Shown here in pieces: positions 57,701-64,000 of a stretch of DNA of 64,000 nt; position 1 is the stretch's first letter; every line of letters starts with the position of its first letter. Origin of the DNA: Symsagittifera roscoffensis (lineage: Eukaryota; Xenacoelomorpha; Acoela; Convolutidae); contig NC_087066.1 in assembly GCF_963678635.1 (NCBI RefSeq), forward strand, positions 34,601,301 to 34,665,300. Reading direction: 5' to 3'. Below the pieces are notes generated by a model. It did no database searches and was not told the DNA's origin. It was given only the letters and a program-made list of their open reading frames with translations. Made by a program: the position numbers and the translations under genes.

Positions 57701-58712
57701 AAGCCAGCAGATATTGGAAAAAAGTTTAAAAAAATCTTTATCTGATACCTCGAAGAATGAAAAACAAAATAATTTTAGATACTGCGGACCAGAGGCGGAT
57801 CTACGGTTTTTTCGACGAGGGGCGGACTTTCGAAATTTTTAGAAAATTTAGTTGACCTTTTTTTCAGGTCGATCAAATGGTTTCTTGAGGTCTCCTAAAT
57901 CACTAAAAGGACCCTTTTTTGACCAAACTTTCTGCGCCGCAGCCATTTTTTTTGTAAAAAAGACAGACCAAAAATTCCGTTTTTGGGTTTTTTGAATGTT
58001 TTGTTTGACTAAAAAGTTGCGTTTTTTCGGCGCGCGCTCCCTGTCAAAATTAGCACATAATGCCGCCGTAAAATTTTGGCGCCGAATCCGTAAGGGAAGG
58101 GTGGTAAATTGTCTGGAAACACCCCCAACCGTCACCCCACATTCGCCCCTGGCTGAGGACATAACTCACTTTTGAGTTTTTTCAATTACTAGGGAACGAG
58201 AAGTCCCAAGCTTTTTGTAAACGTTGGCAATTGTAAAATGTAGAAATTTGAGAAGTGTGTACATGTGAGCCGACGACTCGCTTTTTTGCGTACGAGTAAA
58301 CATATGAGGTTATGAAAACAATTATAGCCATAATTAAAATTAAAATTGATTTATTAAAATTTTTAGTCATTCTGGCGTTCTATGCATTATTAAACTTTTT
58401 CCTTTACATGTCGTTTTAAAAAATCCAATGTATACCTAAAGACAAAAATAACACAATTAAAACTGGCAAAACAATTTCGAAACTTTTGATTTTTATGTCA
58501 AAATATTTTTTTCTAATTCAAATCGATGCGCTTTTTAACAATTTTTGGCAAGTCGGAGATGCATTTTAAACTCAAACAAAAATGCTATGATAACTAAAAT
58601 TTTGTAACGAGCAGAAGATCTGCGTGACTTACCTTCGATTATCTCGTTTGGCTTCATCAAACTTAGAGACGCACTCTTCGTGTTTGGCAGAGGAGTCGTA
58701 GTCAAAGGGCAT
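42595..58712 (-). CDS. Unrecognised seven-exon gene, 322 residues
   Basis: Join of 58633-58712, 45278-45390, 44085-44347, 43633-43773, 43482-43566, 43285-43368 and 42595-42797; 969 nt. The phases of all six junctions agree, five of them with ordinary GT-AG borders; the donor of exon 5 (GTTTTC) is weak. The protein is soluble, highly charged and Lys/Arg-rich, with likely helical stretches (about 8-60 and 150-200) and no signal peptide or membrane segment. Phrases: HEECVSKFDEAK, HDKEHAFKNQMRQF, EKTNFYRRLIAAHKYLPRPE, RTALARASTEGNRLCDQF, AIWLYKVQKALTEAF. I do not recognise the family; a cytoskeletal or ciliary adaptor is only a guess from composition. Intron 1 is 13.2 kb and holds the eight-unit array; the other introns are short. 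Confidence 0.65.
42950..43120 (+). mobile_element. Decayed hAT-like miniature element in an intron
   Basis: Fragments of the family (CCTCCCTCAAAAGCTCGTGT, TATTAATGCC, GGAGTCGAGTACCTGA, GGGGGGAGAGACGA) in the intron between exons 6 and 7. Confidence 0.45.
43285..43368 (-). CDS. Exon 6 of the 322-residue gene
   Basis: 84 nt, acceptor CATTTAG, donor ACAG/GTAATC. Encodes RAQSVDIPKTQLLIGEKKHK and onward; the only open frame between these sites. Confidence 0.6.
43482..43566 (-). CDS. Exon 5 of the 322-residue gene
   Basis: 85 nt, acceptor GTTTTTAG, donor GTCA/GTTTTC chosen by phase. A stronger-looking GT (CCT/GTCAGT) lies 4 nt earlier but would break the frame with exon 6. Encodes SQCSEEQTAIWLYKVQKALT and onward. 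Confidence 0.55.
43633..43773 (-). CDS. Exon 4 of the 322-residue gene
   Basis: 141 nt, acceptor AATTGTAG, donor AGT/GTAGAA. The frame would reach a stop 15 nt past the donor, so it could also serve as an alternative end (47 codons plus VEAAN). Confidence 0.65.
44085..44347 (-). CDS. Exon 3 of the 322-residue gene
   Basis: 263 nt, acceptor TTTCTAG, donor AAG/GTCAGT. The longest exon and the most protein-like (DREIDRLSHRTSMLMGSEGG, then FYRRLIAAHKYLPRPEDRR). Confidence 0.75.
44690..44900 (+). mobile_element. Decayed hAT-like miniature element in an intron
   Basis: Right half of the family: GGGACCTTGTGGGTGAGAGG, TCGAATCCCCCAGGGGGAGC and a right end like CTGAATCCACTCCTGGC. It lies in intron 2 of the 322-residue gene. 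Confidence 0.5.
45278..45390 (-). CDS. Exon 2 of the 322-residue gene
   Basis: 113 nt, acceptor TTTTCAG, donor CTGG/GTGAGA. It encodes VANRFSVMTKHLSRCRHDKE and onward. A 23-bp tandem duplication (45238-45260 and 45261-45283) spans its donor, creating a second identical donor 23 nt downstream that would shift the frame if used. Confidence 0.7.
45391..46204. other. Intron sequence left of the array, nothing recognised
   Basis: Part of intron 1 of the 322-residue gene; AT-rich, no repeat or exon supported. Confidence 0.4.
46741..46780. repeat. Perfect 11-bp hairpin, first of eight
   Basis: CAGTAACCGGC and GCCGGTTACTG with an 18-nt loop; recurs once in every unit of the array, conserved in all eight. 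Confidence 0.9.
47291..47652 (+). mobile_element. hAT-like miniature element inside array unit 1
   Basis: Begins CAGAGGCGGAT and ends CGCCCCTG. In most units the flanks CTGCGGAC and CTGAGGAC look like a decayed 8-bp target duplication. The same element sits at the same place in every unit, so it inserted before the array amplified. It shares with other copies CTTTCTGCGCCGCAGCC and GGCGCGCGCTCCCTG. Confidence 0.8.
58206..58632. other. Intron sequence right of the array
   Basis: From the array end to the donor of exon 1 of the 322-residue gene; AT-rich, nothing recognised. Confidence 0.4.
58633..58712 (-). CDS. Exon 1 of the 322-residue gene
   Basis: 80 nt from the ATG of MPFDYDSSAKHEECVSK to donor AAG/GTAAGT. 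The frame is open for about ten codons above this ATG with no acceptor AG, supporting a first coding exon. It ends with two bases that join A of exon 2 to make an arginine codon. Confidence 0.6.
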
Positions 58713-60109
58713 ATCGCAGGGAAAACACAAGTTAATCAAATTAATTGTTTATTTATTAAAATGTAATGCTTTGACGAATTTTTTTTGGAAAGACATGACT
58801 CATGTTACGTTTTAATTTGGTAGCACGCAACTCTTTCTGTGTCATTTCATTGTATTTTTCATCTAACCTGTCCAAGTGGCGCTTTTGATTGATAACAAAA
58901 GCCAGTCTACCAGATTTATGTCAGCTTTTCAAGGAGCTGTTTCATTTTTGGGATTTCTTTTATGATTCAGTTTAATACAGCTGAGTGAACACTTAGACTT
59001 TCTGCCTCTTTTGAATTTAGTACAGAAATTTTGTTACCTTTCTAAAATCTAAAAAAAAAAACAATTATGTCTTTATCCAGGTAAAGCTGCCTAATATTGA
59101 AAGCATCCTTCATGAAAATAGGCTCAAACGCAAAATTAATTTGCTAAGAAGCGACAAAAAAGAATTCTTTTTAATAGGCAGTAGCTGATTTAGGCGAGAA
59201 GGGGGTATTTCGTATTATTTTAAAACATCTATTTTTTGCTGATCGAATCTAAACTTTTTCTAAAGGCGTCTTGGATGCCAATATACTAGGTTTTAAGGGG
59301 TGAACGCGCGACAAAAAACGCATTTTTTAAGTCAAAACGGTCCGAATAAACTGATTTGCAAATTAATTTTGAGCTCAGTTCATCGATGTTAATATGGTAT
59401 AAATTCTTGTCTCGACTTTTTTGTTTTTGATAGAAAATTACAACCTTATGGTACAAATGCCCCCTAAAAATTGGGAATTACAACTTTGAAGCAGTTCTTT
59501 CTCCAATAATCTCAATGTTTGAGTTCCAAAACACACACTGCGTCCTCTAGACCAACTAGATTACAATTTTTATTCATAATTGTGGTCATAGTTTCAAACG
59601 AATACACTCTAAAAAATTGAGGTTATAATGCTTTAAGTGACCCAATTTAAATGATAGTTAAGATGAATTTTTTAATTTTTTTTTTGAAAAATTAGCTGAT
59701 ATGTGTTTGATTCATGGTTGAGCTGGTAATTGACCTTGGTTGAGGTGATCGACTCATATATCGAGCATATATGGGTCGACCTTTGTCCTCGTTCGATTTG
59801 TGGGTCGAACACTGTCGGAAATCAAACTGTAGGTCAAACCGTGACCACTGTCGACGCCGCTCGACTTGGGTCATCTGTGGTCGGTTTTTTCAAACTCATC
59901 TAAGCACATCTATTTGTTAATTATTTAAACTTTTCAGAAGACTCGTTAACTAAAAAAAACAGTTTCGAAAACACTATTTTTTTGAATGAACTAAAATTCC
60001 TTCGTTTCAAACGAATTCACTGCATTTTTTAGGTTTCTGCATTAAAACTTCATGATTTCTAATGATACAATTTTTTCTTCGTTTTCCTTCAAATTATTTT
60101 TATTCTGAT
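58713..60109. other. Upstream flank of the 322-residue gene, nothing recognised
   Basis: No clear promoter motif or upstream exon. Around 59700-59880 there is a patch rich in GGTCGA and TCGAC phrases, loosely echoed at 60660-60770, perhaps remnants of one interrupted repeat. Confidence 0.35.
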
Positions 60110-60486
60110 CAGGGGCGGCTCTAGGATTTTCTCGAGGGGGGGGGGGGCGGATGTTCGAAAAACTTTCGAAACTTTTGATTTTTTTTGTTCGAACAAAATG
60201 ATTTCCCGAGCTCTCTCAAAGCAATAAAAAGACCCTGTTTTGCCAAAATTTCTGTGCCGCAGGCAAAATTTTGAAATAGGCCAAAAATTGCGTTTTTTCG
60301 GCGCGCGCTTCCCCCTAAAAGTTAGTATATATTGGTGCTAAAGGCGCCTTTAGAAAATTTTCAGGGTCTGCCAGTCAAAAATGGATATCTCAAAATAGTT
60401 CGAAGGGGGACCCTTTGGATCGGCAGGGGGTCGAATCCCTGAGTGGGAGGCGTCCGCACCCCCCTCACCTCCTAAATCCGCCCCTG
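60110..60486 (+). mobile_element. Complete hAT-like miniature element
   Basis: 377 bp, ends CAGGGGCGGCTC and AAATCCGCCCCTG (inverted repeats with one difference). Flanking 8-mers ATTCTGAT and ATTTTGAT differ at one base, an 8-bp target duplication as made by hAT transposases. No transposase frame. This is the best-preserved member and the reference for the other copies in the window. It carries a G-run of 13 near the left end. Confidence 0.85.
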
Positions 60487-62114
60487 ATTTTGATCAACCA
60501 TTTTTGATTGATGAGCTATTTGTATTAGTTTTTAACGGATCTATGAATTTTTTGTGATAAAACTTTGTGTTAAGATGCGCTAATAGGAGACAAGGCATCT
60601 TTCAGTCGAAGTTTTGACAATCTGTGCCAATTTTTTATCGTCAGTGCATCCACCTTATGTCTCGGTCTCAATCAACTGATGCATCGACCGTTGTCGCACG
60701 AATGCTTTGATCAACCTATAAATTCTGGGTCAACATGCAGACTTTCATTCGACCCAAATGGTCGAAACATAAGTCAAATGAATTAACCCGAGACTATCAT
60801 TTTTACATGTTGTACAGACAATTGTTTCCATTTCTACTGAGTGATTTTCAAACCTGTAAACTTCGTTCGATTATTACCTTAAATTTATATGATTCATTAC
60901 AATGCCAAACTGTGCATTTTGTGCATTGTAAGCGGATTCCGCAACAAGGACGCTCCCTTTGTTCTTCTTTTGTTCTTTACTCTCCTTTGATCGTTCCGAC
61001 AAAATTTTCACTCGTTTAAAGACTTGTCTCTGGAATCCAGCAACATACAGACACAAAATTGTGCTCCTATCCAGTGCACAGTTTGGCTTCGTAATGTTGA
61101 CTTATACAAAATGGTAGAACACAATTAAATCATACTATTCTTTTCAATTTTGGTAGACCAAGTTTTTGAAGCCCATTTTCCGCAAAGCACATTCGCATGA
61201 AATTATAATTTGCCAACCAACGACATTTTACGAGGCAACCAAACCGACAAAACCTAATTTGATCTAATCAGGCCTTTTGTAAATGTTGGGCAACAAAAAA
61301 GAGGGAAACAAAATATGATCGTGCAAAACTGGAGTTGTAAGCCTTGAACCGAGATTTAAAAAAGAAAATATTTATTTTTCATGTCTAACTTTTGACGATA
61401 ATAATAGGAAATTTGTTTTCAGGCTAGTATTTCAGTAGTGCTTGTCATAAAACCGCATTTACAGTCATAAAACGAACATTAGCTTGAGAGATAGTCATCA
61501 GACCTTCTGGTCTGTTTTCAGACTTCTCTGAGCGGAAAAATAAAACTGTTCTCTTAATAACCTCCGATTTTCATCGGCATCGATCAGAACGCAAAAAATC
61601 AACCAAGTACGAGCTTTCTATATAAAGAAAAAAAAGAAATAGAGGAAATATTAAATCAAACTGTTCAGATTTTATTTTGAATTTCCTTGCTGTATTTTGT
61701 GTTCAATAGATCTTCATTGCTCAAAATGAAGTTATCTAAAAAAATGTTGTTTTTATCTGTTTATGGCTGTTTTAGACATTTTCTAGGTACACTAATCCCA
61801 GTTCTTTCCATAGTTAAAGATACAACTGAGCATTTTTCTTTATCTTAAAAGCAGTGAGTTTTTGTTTTAAAATTTGCACCTGTCGTTAAATTTTTCGAAT
61901 TTCTTTTTTTTTGATATTTTACTCAGGTCAGCATCAGTTACAACGTTGCGTAACGTATCTACTGGGTAGTTTTTTTGGATTATTTTTTTAAGGCTGTAAA
62001 AATTTCATACATGTGAAGTTCAGCATATGTATATATTTTGTGTGTTTCCGTGCCAATCCTATTGTGTCGAATCTAAGCTTAACGAAAACTATTCTGTATA
62101 GTCTCTTGAACTCA
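60487..62114. other. AT-rich stretch, nothing recognised
   Basis: No supported gene or element; the last part may include the 3' region of the LINE that follows. Confidence 0.4.
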
Positions 62115-64000
62115 TTATCCAGTTTTTTCATAACACTTTTCTTTGAAGTGCCATTTAATTAAAACTCCAAATTGAATAATAGGTTGCACAAATACTTTAC
62201 ATACACGTATCAACTGTTTAGTGCTGAAGACTTTTCTTAATTGATCGTATAAACTGCAAAATGTGTTTGTTTTTTTTTCCTGAGAATAGTGATTGACAAA
62301 ACTTAAAATAATGTCTTTTGTTATTCCTAAGTACTTAAAGGTTTTCATGTTTCAATAACTCTTTGATTCATAACCGCTTCGATTACAACTTTCTGTTTTT
62401 TTTGTTTATCGGTTTTGAGAGTTAGAGTTTTTTCTTTCAGCCAACGCTCAGTTTCGTTTAACCCTGTTTGATGCTTCTGAGCTAATCAATCATTTTAAGC
62501 TGAAATTAAAATTGCAGTGTCGTCTGCATAAAGAAAAGTTTGAGTAATTTGTTGACTTGAGGATAAATCGTTTAAGAAAATAATGAAAAGAATTGCACTT
62601 AAAACTGACTCCTGTGGCACTCCTTAAGAAAAGTAAATCATCACTTTTTTCAGTGATAATATACGTTCGCAAAGTTCAAAAATGGGACCACGCAAACTAT
62701 AAGAGTAAGTTTAAATGATCAACCGTGTTGAAGGCCTATTTTTAGATTAAAAAAAAACATTGCTTTGAACTTTTTCACTGTTTCACTCAAGACGGAGTGT
62801 TTCGCCGCTTTTCATAAGCTAGGTGGTATATGTGTTTTCAATTGAACATCGATCTTGTACTAAACCAAATTTTGTATTCTCTGAAACTTTTTGAATCTTG
62901 AAAAACTCTTTCAATCTATTGTAAATTAGTTTTGCAAATACTATACCCAAACTGGAAAGTAAGGAAATTGGTCTGTAGTTTTCTGGCTTACGCTTAGATC
63001 CCTCTTCGTTAACCGGAAATTTTTGCAGTCTATGAGCACGCTGGGAAATAGCCTTATTCAAAACACTTTTTGATTAATTCTTCTAGCACTGGCAGAGTTT
63101 CTTTTACTATTGATTTCAAGAAAACATAATTTAGATTGAAACAATCTAAATTACATTTAGTTTCAAGTTTTGTAAGATCTCAATAATTTAAGCCATATGA
63201 ACTGGCCTTAAAAACATAGTTTGTAAACTTTGTCGCCGCTTTTTAGCTTTACCGCTTTGTTTTTCATCCTTTTTGCTAATTTTTCCCCAAAAGTTGAAGA
63301 ACAAATATTGAAACCTTCGACTTCCGTTTCATCGAATATTTCGTCATTTTTTTGGTTTAATTTTATCGGTTACCTCATTCAGAAGAAAAAAAATTTCCTA
63401 CAATTGCTTTTAGCCTCTGCGTTAAATTTTTGTTGGTAGATTTTTTTTTGTCGTATCAGATGCTTAACTTTTATGCCTAAATAGAGTTTTTAAATCGCCT
63501 AAATTATAACAAAAAATAAAACGAGTTTCAATTTTGATCTACTTGCTCCATGTGTCGGTGTTTTTGTATTTAGCAATCTCAAATTGTACCATACAAATTG
63601 TTTGACAGCTCAACATTTTGTTGCGAGGTTCCTCTACTGTTTCTCTTGAAGCTGCCGCAATTATTTTGTGCGTTGCATCTGGAAAAATGATTGAGTTTTC
63701 CAAGTGTGATTCCAATTTACTCAAAGTTTGTTTATTAATTGAGCTAGGTGGTATATGTAAACACGTGATAAAATAGGTTTTAATTTTTGCTTTGATCTGT
63801 AAAGTAAAAATTTGTGCTGGGTTTAAAGTTGTTTGACTTATTATCTGATAACTTAAATCGTCTCTGATGTAAATTGCAACGCCTGCTCCTCTTTTCTTAA
63901 GACTAATTGTCTGAATATTATGATAGTCGCTACTTTCGTAAACAGAATTAGTTTGCTCATCTTTCAGCCAGATTTCAGTTATGCGAAATGCACTTGGTTT
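62115..64000 (-). pseudogene. Decayed LINE (endonuclease and reverse transcriptase), runs off the edge
   Basis: Minus-strand non-LTR element with stops and frameshifts. From the right edge: endonuclease pieces (FRITEIWLKDEQ, then RGAGVAIYIRDDLS, about 63820-63995). RT follows: NYRPISLLSSLGIVFAKLIY (62900-63000), KAFNTVDH (about 62710-62760, another frame), GVPQESVLSAILF and YADDTAIL (62520-62630), a WLKEKTLTLKTDK segment (about 62400-62450), and FKYLGITKDIILSF (62300-62345). The usual QGS of the RT motif is QES here. The YADD box is intact, but the frame is broken around it. It resembles CR1/Jockey-type elements and differs from the LINE at 25951. Confidence 0.85.

Larger units (their letters stand above)
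46205..58205. repeat. Tandem array of eight units of about 1.5 kb
   Basis: Units begin at GAGTGTTTCTAAACAGTGG: 46205, 47717, 49225, 50676, 52184, 53693, 55202 and 56709; the array ends at about 58205. Lengths are 1512, 1508, 1451, 1508, 1509, 1509, 1507 and 1496. The third unit lacks 57 bp (near 49868). Units meet at GGGAACGAGAAGTCTAGGGAACGAGA. Each holds an 11-bp perfect hairpin, an AT-rich palindromic patch, and an embedded hAT-like element. Units are nearly identical and share open frames on both strands, which are repeats of chance frames, not genes. The array is inside intron 1 of the 322-residue gene. Confidence 0.97.

Noticed and set aside
46205-58205. The tandem array as a CRISPR array or ribosomal DNA
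   Set aside because: Units are 1.5 kb of AT-rich, non-coding DNA without spacers or rRNA motifs, in a eukaryotic intron.
59692-59874. A 60-codon minus-strand frame rich in Arg, Ser and Gln
   Set aside because: It overlaps a patch of GGTCGA-type repeats, has no splice partners and no recognisable motif.
1-64000. tRNA and small structural RNA genes
   Set aside because: I saw no A-box/B-box pair with a matching cloverleaf; without a folding search I report none.

Overview
The window is nuclear DNA from an animal, most likely an invertebrate; I cannot name the lineage. It is AT-rich and repeat-rich, with GT-AG introns from about 0.3 to 13 kb and animal gene families (a P2X ATP-gated channel and a GT31 Golgi glycosyltransferase). 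It also carries Ty3/gypsy, non-LTR, hAT-like and Tc1/mariner-like elements. There are no bacterial operons, ribosome binding sites or CRISPR arrays.

Three protein genes can be assembled, all on the minus strand. (1) A GT31 beta-1,3-glycosyltransferase has exon 1 at 24457-25029, exon 2 at 12973-13223 and exon 3 at 12299-12680. Splice phases agree and give a full-length protein of 401 residues. (2) A P2X receptor has exon 1 at 32502-32685 and one long exon 2 at 31148-32172, giving 402 residues. (3) An unrecognised, charged, seven-exon gene of 322 residues runs from 58712 down to 42595.

Each gene is entangled with repetition. A 6.66-kb tandem duplication (2796-9450 and 9461-16115) has doubled exons 2 and 3 of the glycosyltransferase together with a dead Ty3/gypsy element. 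A 3.33-kb tandem duplication (31777-35108 and 35109-38450) has doubled the promoter side, exon 1 and part of exon 2 of the P2X gene, leaving a truncated copy upstream of the intact gene. The first intron of the 322-residue gene holds a 12-kb array of eight units of about 1.5 kb (46205-58205), each with an embedded hAT-like miniature element and a perfect 11-bp hairpin.

Other regions: 1-2795 is almost featureless. 13.8-19.5 kb, inside the large glycosyltransferase intron, is a graveyard of Ty3/gypsy pieces, but one gag reading frame (17735-18385) is intact and lies between perfect 77-bp direct repeats. 19.5-24.4 kb is AT-rich sequence in which I see nothing coding. 25.9-31 kb contains a 5'-truncated LINE with a clear target-site duplication, decayed coding remnants and a 731-bp foldback element. 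34-41 kb has several copies of an unclassified repeat family with GTTCCGACT ends. 60-64 kb has a complete hAT-like miniature element and a decayed LINE that runs off the right edge.

The three genes have no evident functional link. The common theme is local tandem duplication that copied parts of genes rather than whole ones.
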